Source: PHBD01 sp964578535
Lineage (GTDB): Bacteria; Desulfobacterota; Syntrophia; Syntrophales; PHBD01
Assembly (NCBI GenBank): GCA_964578535.1
Contig: CAZODI010000052.1
Span: 1-20,772 of the forward strand
Length of the DNA stretch: 20,772 nt
Reading direction: 5' to 3'
This document shows, in pieces, positions 1-6,943 of the stretch; the stretch's first letter is position 1, and each line of letters begins with the position of its first letter. A program made the translations under genes and the position numbers. The notes under the pieces are model-generated. The model was not told where the DNA came from, did not search any database, and was given only the letters and a program-made list of their open reading frames with translations.

Positions 1-176
1 GCCATGACAGCACCCACGAAACCGACGCCCATGACCACCACAATCTCCCGGCCCAAGGCCCTCTGCGCCACTTCCAATTCGCGAAGGCGCCGATTCTCCT
101 GATCATAATCCTCCGGACCGGGAAGGGGAAATGTCTCGCCACTCGGGGATGTGCTCACACCGTTGTCCACACTCAT
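1..176 (-). CDS. Nucleotide-sugar dehydrogenase, N-terminal fragment (cut by window edge)
   Basis: Only the first 58 codons are in the window. The protein starts at an ATG at 176 with a strong SD (gaggag/aggagaagg, 183-193 region). About 43 polar residues come first, with a charged helical stretch (ENRRLRELEVAQRALGRE). Then comes the hydrophobic strand and glycine loop IVVVMGVGFVGAVMA, a Rossmann NAD-binding GxGxxG motif. This loop plus the long N-terminal extension is characteristic of the UDP-glucose/GDP-mannose dehydrogenase family, which oxidises a nucleotide sugar to a uronic acid using NAD. The catalytic Cys and the substrate domain lie outside the window, so the substrate cannot be named. 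It is the first gene after the EPS-type regulator, 302 bases downstream of it, which suits a polysaccharide precursor enzyme. Another Rossmann enzyme is possible but less likely. Confidence 0.8.
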   Translation of the reverse strand, partial: MSVDNGVSTSPSGETFPLPGPEDYDQENRRLRELEVAQRALGREIVVVMGVGFVGAVM

Positions 177-478
177 GTCCTTCTCCTCTTTTTCTTATGG
201 TCGATTGTTCATTCGGTTCGCGCCCGTCCACCCGGAAGCCCGGGAGCAGGAACAAATCAGGCGAGCGGTACCATCGATTGCTCGTGAAAACGGAATATCG
301 CGGCCGGTGTCGGATAAAGCTCCGCCCCCTGGATTCCATCCAGCCTTGGCCGATGATAGGATTTTTGTCATATTGGATACTTGCAAAACGACCCGCTCTG
401 CCCAGCATTGAACAGATATGGATGTTTCCTTCCACCGCCGCGGCATGATTTCACCCCGAACAGGGGCGAAAAGGCTAT
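177..478. other. 302-base intergenic leader between regulator and dehydrogenase
   Basis: No believable gene here. Short overlapping frames on both strands look like GC-rich noise. On the minus strand it is the 5' leader of the dehydrogenase gene, ending in a strong SD. A more AT-rich patch at about 355-385 could hold a minus-strand promoter, but I cannot place convincing -35 and -10 boxes with normal spacing. I see no clear ops/JUMPStart element, although a leader of this length before a surface-polysaccharide gene is where one would be expected. Confidence 0.4.
452..468 (-). other. Small stem-loop after the regulator gene
   Basis: An inverted repeat, cgcccc-tgttc-ggggtg read on the minus strand, has a 6-pair stem (one G-U) and a 5-base loop. 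It lies 11 bases downstream of the MarR stop. It has no U-run on either side, so it is not a standard intrinsic terminator. It may protect the 3' end or be chance. Confidence 0.25.
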
Positions 479-847
479 TTACTGGCTGATATCCGCCGGG
501 ATGCCGCTTTCCCTTACCTCCTGTGTCAATCGTTGGATTTCCGTTTGCAGCCGCTCGTATTCCTCTATCTTTCGCCTCAGGAAATGGTAGGTGGCACGGG
601 CCCTGGCTTCCATCCCCTGCGGAGTCAGAACATACAGATATGCAATTTTATTATTGGAATTCTTGAAGTTGTGGGCTTTGACGAACCCCTTGCCGACCAG
701 GGACTTGATGAGGAAATTGGCCTTCCCGACGCTGATCCCCAGCCGGGCGGCAATCTCCCGCTGGGTCAACTCCGGGCTCTCTTTGATTTCCCGGAGGACT
801 TTCAGGACTTCCTCGTTTTCCAGGCTGAAATACGACGATTCGGGCAT
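479..847 (-). CDS. MarR family EPS-associated transcriptional regulator
   Basis: A 122-residue DNA-binding protein. Residues 12-61 form a winged helix-turn-helix: a first helix with EVLKVLREIKE, then LTQREIAARLGISVGKANFLIKSL (helix-turn-helix, about 27-50), then a basic wing around 55-72. Residues 82-113 are a charged helix of coiled-coil character, likely the dimer interface. Size and layout match the MarR-like family found next to exopolysaccharide clusters (EPS-associated type), not classic 140-150 residue MarR proteins with ligand pockets. The ATG at 847 has a modest SD (aaaggga). It is a single gene between two intergenic stretches of about 300 bases. The repeats at 876-990 lie directly upstream and are the obvious candidate for its own promoter or operator. 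Effector and targets are unknown. Confidence 0.85.
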   Translation of the reverse strand: MPESSYFSLENEEVLKVLREIKESPELTQREIAARLGISVGKANFLIKSLVGKGFVKAHNFKNSNNKIAYLYVLTPQGMEARARATYHFLRRKIEEYERLQTEIQRLTQEVRESGIPADISQ

Positions 848-875
848 CTTTTCCCTTTGTTCAAACGATGAACGA

Positions 876-990
876 GTGCGAAGCTACTCGATTTTTCTAT
901 GGGAAGTCAAGATTTTTGTCGGAGGGGTGGGAAATGGGAAATCGAAAAACAGGTGCGTACCTACTCGATAGGATCGCTCGAAGTCAAGAT
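876..990 (-). repeat. Two-copy, three-block direct repeat upstream of the regulator
   Basis: Two 38-base copies, 876-913 and 953-990, have a period of 77 bases and face the MarR gene. Read on the minus strand, both contain the same blocks in the same order: ATCTTGACTTC, then 10 unrelated bases, then ATCGAGTAG, then 3 unrelated bases, then (G)CGCAC. The conserved blocks cover about two thirds of each copy, while the bases between them have diverged completely at the same length. Conserved boxes with free spacers mean binding sites rather than simple duplication. Nothing else of note is seen in the rest of the 848-1155 gap. Confidence 0.75.
882..987 (-). promoter_or_regulatory. Candidate tandem promoters or operators of the regulator gene
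   Basis: Each repeat copy carries TTGACT (910-905 and 987-982 on the minus strand), a good -35 box. After a 17-18 base spacer comes TAGCTT or TAGGTA, a poor -10 box. The copies are 34 and 111 bases from the regulator's start codon at their nearer end to the gene, plausible for promoters. The weak -10 suggests an activator, an alternative sigma factor, or that the blocks are an operator instead. The calls rest on pattern only. Confidence 0.4.
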
Positions 991-1155
991 AATTCTATGC
1001 AAGGAATGGCAAGGCCCGGGTGGCCCATCCACCGGACAGGCGTCATGCTCATCCGGGATGGAGCACAGACGAGCCCTGAGAGACACCAACCGCTGGCATG
1101 TCTGCGGATAGCGTCTATTGGTCTCCCCGGATCCATTGCCGGGCAGCTTCAGCCA

Positions 1156-2556
1156 TCAGGATCCCAGAACCCTGTCTTTGGCCCGATAATACTGGGTCTT
1201 GATGAGGTTTCTCTCCTCGAGACCGACCTCCAGGATACGGTTGCAGCGCTTCAGGCCTTCCAGGACGTTCCTTTCGAATTCCTCGTCCATCATGGCGGTC
1301 ATGTTGAGGCGCAGGTCCTGCCGGTCGCCCATCTTCAGGAGGTACTCTTCCTCCCCGTCGATGAATCCGTGCTCCCGGGCGTATTCATACATCTGAGATC
1401 CCGGCTGGGGGAGCAGGTATCCCGCCGAGGGATAGATCCGGTTTTCAATGCAGCAGTCGAAGGTCCGGCGGATCGTATCCGGCGTCTCCTGGGGGTAGCC
1501 CAACACAATGCTTGTCCCGACCGGTATGCCGGCCCGATGAAACAGGCCGGTCTGGGCGCTGAACTGTTCTGCGGAGACGCGCTTGTTCATCATATTCAGA
1601 ATCGAGGGATCCGACGATTCCAGTGAATATGCCATGCTGACACATCCTGACTTCTTCATTTTCTCCATGATTTCAAGATCATCTTCACAGTCGAAAAGAT
1701 TCCCCCGGCAGCTCCCGGCCCAATGGATCCGGAGGTCTTCTGCAAGCAGCCTGTCCACCAGGGCAACGGTCTGTTTCTTCGAGAAGAAAGTCAGTTCATC
1801 CCAGAACAGGATGTAATTGATCTGGTATCCGGAGATCAGCTCCTTTATTTCACGGACGATGGAATCCGGATTCCTGTAACGATAGGGAGCATTTTTGAAG
1901 ACGTGATAACAGAACGTGCAGTTCGCGACACATCCTCTTGCCGTGTTCACAGGCATGGCCCTGATCTCGTCCCTTTTCATCGGCAGAGGATCGTTGGCAT
2001 GCTGCCGGGAAGCCTCAATGTAGATGTCAATGTCGAAGAGGGAGAAATCGATGAACGGCAGCGACGAGATGTCCTTGATCAAGGGCCGGGCGGGGTTTCT
2101 GATCACTCCCCCATCGCGAAGAAAACAGATCCCCTTCACCTCATCCAGTGGGGTGTCTTCGGCAAAAGCGTGCAGCAGCTCGACGATCGTTTCATCCCCT
2201 TCCGAGATGACGGCGACATCGACCCCGGTCTTCATCAGAAGCGTTTCGGCAATCGAAGTCGCCACCGAGTTGCCGGCGACGATCTTTGCCCGCGGATGAA
2301 TTTCTTTGATGACGCGGGCAAGGGATTTGACGATCCTGTAGCCCGTTACAATGCATCCCATGCAGACGACATCGTATTTCTTCTTTCCGACCAGCTTTCT
2401 CACCTCGGCGTCCGAATACCTGTGCGCATCGATGTCGAGTAGATCGAAGTCAAAACCGGCCCTCTTCATGACCGTCGTGATGAACCCCAGCCCGATCGGG
2501 AACAGCTTGACGGGCGACTGGGGCCTCAAAGACACATTGATGACAAGAATGTTCAC
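1156..2556 (-). CDS. B12-binding domain radical SAM protein (466 aa), last gene of the pse operon
   Basis: Residues 1-135 resemble a cobalamin-binding Rossmann domain (MNILVINVSL, YDVVCMGCIV, AKIVAGNSVAT, VDVAVISEGDET). The usual DxHxxG cobalt ligand is not obvious; DIDAHRYSD sits near that place. Residues 200-400 are a radical SAM barrel with C209-x3-C213-x2-C216 (ARGCVANCTFC) for the 4Fe-4S cluster. The C-terminal 70 residues are helical. Enzymes of this build do methyl transfer or other radical rearrangements, and many remain uncharacterised. The start is GTG at 2556 behind a strong SD (aggaagggg). The gene follows pseI by 60 bases, the largest gap in the operon. A role in modifying the nonulosonic acid or the glycan is inferred from position only. 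Confidence 0.85.
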   Translation of the reverse strand: MNILVINVSLRPQSPVKLFPIGLGFITTVMKRAGFDFDLLDIDAHRYSDAEVRKLVGKKKYDVVCMGCIVTGYRIVKSLARVIKEIHPRAKIVAGNSVATSIAETLLMKTGVDVAVISEGDETIVELLHAFAEDTPLDEVKGICFLRDGGVIRNPARPLIKDISSLPFIDFSLFDIDIYIEASRQHANDPLPMKRDEIRAMPVNTARGCVANCTFCYHVFKNAPYRYRNPDSIVREIKELISGYQINYILFWDELTFFSKKQTVALVDRLLAEDLRIHWAGSCRGNLFDCEDDLEIMEKMKKSGCVSMAYSLESSDPSILNMMNKRVSAEQFSAQTGLFHRAGIPVGTSIVLGYPQETPDTIRRTFDCCIENRIYPSAGYLLPQPGSQMYEYAREHGFIDGEEEYLLKMGDRQDLRLNMTAMMDEEFERNVLEGLKRCNRILEVGLEERNLIKTQYYRAKDRVLGS

Positions 2557-2616
2557 AATTACCCCTTCCTCTTCAGGATCAGCAGCCGATCCAAAACACC
2601 TTCATCCGCCGTCCAC

Positions 2617-3666
2617 TCAAAGAATCATCTCCCAGCCGAGCGGCGTCCCCCGTTCGATATCTCGTGCCGCCCTCTTTCCCAGGACATCCGGCAGGCATTT
2701 TGGCGGGAGGCCATGGCCGGGACGGATGGACCGGACGTTCTCCGGAGTAAAAACCTCGCCCTTCTTCACATCGCGGACGACGAACAGCGACCGGCGATAC
2801 GCAAGGCTGGCAGCTTCGCTCTCGCCCGGACCGTACCGGACGCGGCCCAGGGCCTTCTCGACGCTCCTCACGGCATCGACCATGGCTTTAAACTCATGGG
2901 GTTCGAGAGAAAAGGCATGATCGGGTCCCCCGGCCGAGCGATCCAGAACCAGATGCTTCTCGATGATGCAGGCACCGACAGCCACGGCGGCAACGGGGAT
3001 TTCGATGCCCAGGGAGTGGTCCGACAGACCGACGGGAACGCCGAAATCCTCCGCCATCCGCCGGATGGTGAGCAAGTTCATCTCGTCCGGAGGCGAGGGA
3101 TACGCAGTCGTGCATTTCAGCAGGGCGACATGGGGCATGCCGGCATTCCGGACCGCGTTCAGGGCATCCGCGATCTCCTCCCGGCCGGCCATTCCCGTCG
3201 ACAGGATTACCGGCTTCCCCTTCCGGGCGACATACTCGATCAGGGGAAGGTCGACGAGTTCGCAGGACGCGATCTTGTAGGCGGGCACCTCCATCATCTC
3301 CAGGAAATCCGCGGCCGAGGCATCGAAAGGCGTGCTGAAGCAGTGCATGCCCATGCCCTCCGCCAGTGTTTTCAGGCGTGGCTGCCATTCCCAGGGCGTA
3401 TGGGCCTCCTGATAGAGATCGTAAAGGGTTCGCCCCGACCAGAGGTTCCCGGAGCCGACCCGGAACAGGCCGCTGTCGCAATCGATCGTGATCGTGTCCG
3501 CCGTATAGGTCTGAAGCTTGACGGCATCCGCCCCGCAGTCCCTTGCGGCCCTGACGATTCTCTCCGCCGTGCCGTAGTCCTGGTTATGATTTCCGGACAT
3601 CTCCGCGACGATGTAAACCGGATGTCCGGGTCCAACGGGTCTCCCGGCGATCTCAAATCCGGACAT
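2617..3666 (-). CDS. pseI: Pseudaminic acid synthase (PseI, NeuB family)
   Basis: A 349-residue cytoplasmic enzyme that condenses phosphoenolpyruvate with 2,4-diacetamido-2,4,6-trideoxy-L-altrose to give pseudaminic acid. The TIM barrel spans residues 15-280. It contains YIVAEMSGNHNQ (18-29), KLQTYTADT (50-58), STGMAG (156-161), KCTTAYPSP (184-192) and SDHSLG (215-220). H217 and H238 (IEKHL) match the metal-binding His pair of NeuB. GGPDHAFSLEP (246-256) is typical of the family. Residues 290-349 form the antifreeze-like SAF domain. The ATG at 3666 was preferred over an upstream in-frame start because of its ggggag SD and the family's N-terminus. It lies 4 bases after the WbqC gene. PseI rather than the Leg or Neu synthase follows from the motifs and from PseB and PseC in the same operon. 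Confidence 0.93.
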   Translation of the reverse strand: MSGFEIAGRPVGPGHPVYIVAEMSGNHNQDYGTAERIVRAARDCGADAVKLQTYTADTITIDCDSGLFRVGSGNLWSGRTLYDLYQEAHTPWEWQPRLKTLAEGMGMHCFSTPFDASAADFLEMMEVPAYKIASCELVDLPLIEYVARKGKPVILSTGMAGREEIADALNAVRNAGMPHVALLKCTTAYPSPPDEMNLLTIRRMAEDFGVPVGLSDHSLGIEIPVAAVAVGACIIEKHLVLDRSAGGPDHAFSLEPHEFKAMVDAVRSVEKALGRVRYGPGESEAASLAYRRSLFVVRDVKKGEVFTPENVRSIRPGHGLPPKCLPDVLGKRAARDIERGTPLGWEMIL

Positions 3667-3670
3667 GGCA

Positions 3671-4450
3671 TCAACTCCCCACTGGCTCGGCCCCATCGGG
3701 CAACTCCCGTGCAGGCCGGGCAATCATGTCATCCCAGCTCGACCACTCCTCGTTGCCACCCTCGATCAGATCCCTGGTCCCGTCCGGCCCCACATTCATC
3801 AGTGCATCCAGAATCGAGAGATACGGGACGAACTGCCCGGGAGAGCCGATCTGATCGTAGGGCCGGGGAATGAAGCGTTGAAAGCAGGTTGGGATCGACG
3901 CAAGCGGAAACACACCGTCCTCCCTCATGTATTCGAAGGAACCGCGGGCAGAATAATACGAATCTCCACCGGCCCATTTCAGCAGTTCGACGACCCGGAG
4001 GGAACGCTCTCCGGCTCCCGGATATCCGGAGCTTGTTCGAAATTCCGGGGCATACCCGAGAAGGCCACAGACCCTGTGTATGAAGGCCATGTTCTGCTCC
4101 GCAAGGTTGTCCCAGGGCTTGAGGAGCCATTCTTGCAGCGGCCCCGCCAATTCGGTGAAAAAGGGAGCCTTCCGGTAATTCTGCTCGATGCGCTTCCACA
4201 TCTTCTTTCGCCATGGACTCTTCTCATCGATTTTTGCCTTATTGAGGGGCGCCTGATAAGAAACGGCCTTCACAATCGGAACCGAATACCAGTCCACCTG
4301 GCCGGGGTTGACGAACAGGCGGTTGCGCTGATGGTAGCTCTGGACGGAAAACTGAAAGTCATCCAGCAGGATGAAGCAATCCACCTGCCGGATCAGACCG
4401 AAGAAACCCTGCCACGGCATGAAGGCCGGTTGCATCATGGCAACTTTCAT
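3671..4450 (-). CDS. WbqC family protein
   Basis: A 259-residue protein. The N-terminus MKVAMMQPAFMPWQGFFGLI, then DCFILLDDFQFSVQSYHQRN, is the family signature (QPxxxPWxGxF ... LLDDxQF ... RN). Further on, a GQVDWYSVPI stretch and SYYSARGSFEYM fit the usual fold, at the usual length. WbqC proteins occur in O-antigen, capsule and nonulosonic acid clusters. Their exact reaction is unsettled; acyl or amino-acid group attachment to sugars has been proposed. The ATG at 4450 overlaps the GNAT gene's stop by ATGA and has SD gaggaa. An in-frame upstream start would run 17 codons into the neighbour without support. Here it sits between the acetyltransferase and pseI, so a modifying role on the sugar or a precursor is likely (inference). 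Confidence 0.88.
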   Translation of the reverse strand: MKVAMMQPAFMPWQGFFGLIRQVDCFILLDDFQFSVQSYHQRNRLFVNPGQVDWYSVPIVKAVSYQAPLNKAKIDEKSPWRKKMWKRIEQNYRKAPFFTELAGPLQEWLLKPWDNLAEQNMAFIHRVCGLLGYAPEFRTSSGYPGAGERSLRVVELLKWAGGDSYYSARGSFEYMREDGVFPLASIPTCFQRFIPRPYDQIGSPGQFVPYLSILDALMNVGPDGTRDLIEGGNEEWSSWDDMIARPARELPDGAEPVGS

Positions 4451-4950
4451 GAATCGTTCCTCGCTTCCAATCGAATTACGGTACAGCCCCGGCCTTTCCA
4501 ATCTTCATCGTCTCCAGGCAATGCCGGTTCGGCAAATCCCAATTTCCGGTACATCCGAATGGCCTGTTCATTGAAATCGGCAACATGGACACGGACGGCC
4601 CGCAGCCCCAGATTCCGGAATCCTTCCTGCATCAGGAGTTCCGTAGCCCGGGAACCGGCCCCTCCCCCCCGGTCGGCGAGGTCACCGATGTAGATCCAAA
4701 GTTCTCCGGACCGATCGTTCGTAGAAATGTTCTTGATGCCGCCATTGCCGATATGCCGTTCATCTTCCACAACGGCATATACCCGCTGACGTTTGTCAGC
4801 CAGAACCCTGCGGAAATAATCCAGGTGGCCCTCCCATGTCGGCGCCTGCCGCATGAGGAAGATCCTCTGGAAATCAGGCTCTCTGACCCATTCAAACGTC
4901 CTGCCGATGTGGGCCACGGAAAAGGGGGCAAGATGGATGCGGTCCTTCAT
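4447..4950 (-). CDS. pseH: GNAT N-acetyltransferase, candidate PseH
   Basis: A 167-residue acetyltransferase. The GNAT core runs from residue 5 to 160. HIGNGGIKNI is strand 2-3. ELWIYIGDLADRGGGAGSRATELLMQ is strand 4 plus the acetyl-CoA pyrophosphate loop (family pattern Q/RxxGxG/A, here RGGGAG). RVHVADFNEQAIRMYRKLGF is the strand 5/helix 4 pattern. In the pseudaminic pathway PseH acetylates the 4-amino group of the UDP-sugar made by PseC. It is the only acetyltransferase in the operon, hence the assignment; a different acyl group or target is possible. The ATG at 4950 overlaps the preceding stop by ATGA, so translation is probably coupled. A TTG six codons upstream with gcagggg before it is the alternative start. 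Confidence 0.75.
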   Translation of the reverse strand: MKDRIHLAPFSVAHIGRTFEWVREPDFQRIFLMRQAPTWEGHLDYFRRVLADKRQRVYAVVEDERHIGNGGIKNISTNDRSGELWIYIGDLADRGGGAGSRATELLMQEGFRNLGLRAVRVHVADFNEQAIRMYRKLGFAEPALPGDDEDWKGRGCTVIRLEARNDS

Positions 4951-6014
4951 ATATCGTAATCCGTGCAACCCCTGCAGAAGGGGATTTCCGCCATCCTCCC
5001 CTGTCGGTTGAGATCGAGAATCCGACGTCGCTGCTCTCCGTTCCAGATGTCGTAGAGAGAAGATTCGTGGATATTGCCGAGGTACAGCTCGCCGTTGTAA
5101 GCGGCGTCACACAGCGTGACGTGGCCGTTCGAACAGATGAAACAGTCGTTCCGCGACACCCTCAGACATGAAGTCAGGGGCTTTCTTTCCCGTTGGCGCA
5201 TTCCGTATTGGTTGTTCGGCAGGTTCACGTATTCAAGCATGTTGACGCTGACGATCTCACCCCTCTGGAAATGCCTGGAGATAAAGGCATCGACCTCATG
5301 GGCCGTCGTCTCCTGCTCGATCATCTGGCAGTGGAGATACGGCTTCCTGGGAAGCGCCTCGGTCCCCTTCAGGCGATAGAAGGTCTCGAGATTCCCCTGC
5401 ACGACAGGGAAATCACCCTGGGACGCGACGGTCTTATAAGTCTCTTCCGTTACGGCATGGGCCGAGAAATTGACATAGTCGATGTTTGAATCGAGAACGC
5501 AGCGGATGTTTTCTTCGGTGAAATACTGCCCGTTCGTGCTCATCCAGATCACCCCGAGGTTCTTCTTGGTGCTGATGTGGCGGATATTATCCCTGAACTC
5601 GGGGTGAAGCAGGGACTCTCCCAAATGGTAAAGCCAGAGGCCCTCGATGCCGTGGCCGTCGATCTCGTCGATGACCCTGCGATACGCTTCCCCCGGCATG
5701 TCCATCCTGGGGCGCGTCAGGTTCTGCTGCGGGCACATGCGGCAGAAGAAATTGCATCGGCTCGTCATTTCAAAAATGACCCGGCGAGGGAATTCCTGCC
5801 GGTTCACAAAATTCGACTCCGGGGGCCGCCGGCGGATCGGAACGACCGCCAATCCCCGGGATGCGAGCTCCATCGCATACTCCCTGTTTTCCGCCTCCCC
5901 GTCGAGATTCAAATCCTGCGTGAAGAACAGGGGGGGCATTCTCCTCAACTCCGCAAAGGGAAGCAGCCTCGGGTTCGTTACGTTCAGATAGCGAGCAAGA
6001 TGGATGAATTCCAT
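4947..6014 (-). CDS. Radical SAM protein with SPASM domain (355 aa)
   Basis: Residues 1-75 are a variable N-terminal part. Residues 78-260 are a radical SAM core with C87-x3-C91-x2-C94 (TSRCNFFCRMC). It is followed by LWLYHLGESLLHPEF, the usual GGEP-like site in altered form. Residues 280-355 are a SPASM-type auxiliary cluster domain with C283, C291, C294, C302, C347 and C350, and the common pattern GNIHESSLYDIWNGEQRRR. SPASM enzymes modify peptides or, as in the BtrN/NeoN-like group, oxidise or epimerise sugars and cyclitols. No precursor peptide gene is visible nearby, so a sugar substrate is the better guess. The ATG at 6014 has a gaggt SD. It begins 38 bases after the methyltransferase and overlaps the GNAT gene. 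Confidence 0.87.
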   Translation of the reverse strand: MEFIHLARYLNVTNPRLLPFAELRRMPPLFFTQDLNLDGEAENREYAMELASRGLAVVPIRRRPPESNFVNRQEFPRRVIFEMTSRCNFFCRMCPQQNLTRPRMDMPGEAYRRVIDEIDGHGIEGLWLYHLGESLLHPEFRDNIRHISTKKNLGVIWMSTNGQYFTEENIRCVLDSNIDYVNFSAHAVTEETYKTVASQGDFPVVQGNLETFYRLKGTEALPRKPYLHCQMIEQETTAHEVDAFISRHFQRGEIVSVNMLEYVNLPNNQYGMRQRERKPLTSCLRVSRNDCFICSNGHVTLCDAAYNGELYLGNIHESSLYDIWNGEQRRRILDLNRQGRMAEIPFCRGCTDYDI

Positions 6015-6052
6015 GGTTCCATGACCTCAACGGTCCGATATCCGGACGGTCT

Positions 6053-6943
6053 TCATTTCGATAGGTCCGGCGTGGCAAAAACAACGATCTGGCGCCCGAG
6101 GTCGAGCTCGGCAAGGGCCTGATAGAACCGCGACAATTTCTCTCCTTTGCCTCGCTTCCGAAGAACGTTCTCGAAGGACACCCTTTTCTGATGGCAGGCC
6201 TTGCCTGCATCCCCGTTTCCGACGTAGACCTCCCCCATCAGCAGAAACATCTCCATCGGGAAGGAGGCCTCCCGATGAACGATCCGGTATCCGCACGCCT
6301 CCAGGAGGCGGCACAGGCTCGATCCGGAAAAATAGTTGATGTGGTTCGGCGGGCACAGCCACCATTTTCCGAGTCCGAACTCCTCGTCGGCGGCCGTCTG
6401 AAAGTCGTTGAACTCATTGGCTATATCGACGACGAGCAGCCCGTCCCCATGAAGGAGGCCGTTTCGCACGTTCAGGAGGGTCTCCGCGGGCTGCCTCAGG
6501 TGTTCGAGCACATTGATGATCGTCACGACATCGAAACGCCGCTCCCCGACGCATTCGATATCCTCGATGTTCGCCTGAAAAACATCCAGGCCCTTTCCAC
6601 GGGCATAAGCCACGCCCTCCGGAGCCGGCTCCAGGCCGCTGACGTTCATCCCCCGGGTACGGAAATACAGCAGCGCCTGAGCGAACCCGAAGCCGACATC
6701 GAATGCCGAAAGGCCGGCCAGGCGGCCGAAGTGGCGTTCGCAGATCCTGCAGATCGCCTCCCAGCGGCTGTCGAAGAACTCCTTTTCCTCTTCCTGGACC
6801 GCCAGTTCGGAATCGTTGAATTGCGGAAGGGCCGAATAGAATTCCTCCCTGTAGTAGCGGTCGACCTCCTCCTGCGTCGGGACGGGATCGACGCGCAGAT
6901 AACCGTAAGTCGGATCATTAACAAGCCGATAGCGACTGTCCAT
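6053..6943 (-). CDS. Class I SAM-dependent methyltransferase with degenerate zinc-ribbon N-terminus
   Basis: A 296-residue protein. SAM motif I is FDVGFGFAQAL (81-91), motif II is VSGLEPAPEG (101-110), and VVTIINVLEHL (139-149) is the motif of the Methyltransf_23/UbiE-like group. The first 40 residues, YRLVNDPTYGYLRVDPVPT then EEVDRYYREEFY, align by eye with the segment that precedes sugar C-methyltransferases of the zinc-ribbon type. The cysteines expected there are absent (N9, T12). It may methylate a nucleotide sugar or a glycan; C- versus O-methylation cannot be decided. The ATG at 6943 has an excellent SD (aggagg) and overlaps the preceding gene by 26 bases. Confidence 0.85.
   Translation of the reverse strand: MDSRYRLVNDPTYGYLRVDPVPTQEEVDRYYREEFYSALPQFNDSELAVQEEEKEFFDSRWEAICRICERHFGRLAGLSAFDVGFGFAQALLYFRTRGMNVSGLEPAPEGVAYARGKGLDVFQANIEDIECVGERRFDVVTIINVLEHLRQPAETLLNVRNGLLHGDGLLVVDIANEFNDFQTAADEEFGLGKWWLCPPNHINYFSGSSLCRLLEACGYRIVHREASFPMEMFLLMGEVYVGNGDAGKACHQKRVSFENVLRKRGKGEKLSRFYQALAELDLGRQIVVFATPDLSK

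Noticed and set aside
876..990. Short CRISPR-like array
   Set aside because: Only two copies, with internal diverged spacers inside each copy, and no cas genes. The pattern fits protein-binding sites better.
2713..3873. Plus-strand open frame of 386 codons opposite pseI
   Set aside because: Antisense shadow; pseI on the other strand shows every family motif.
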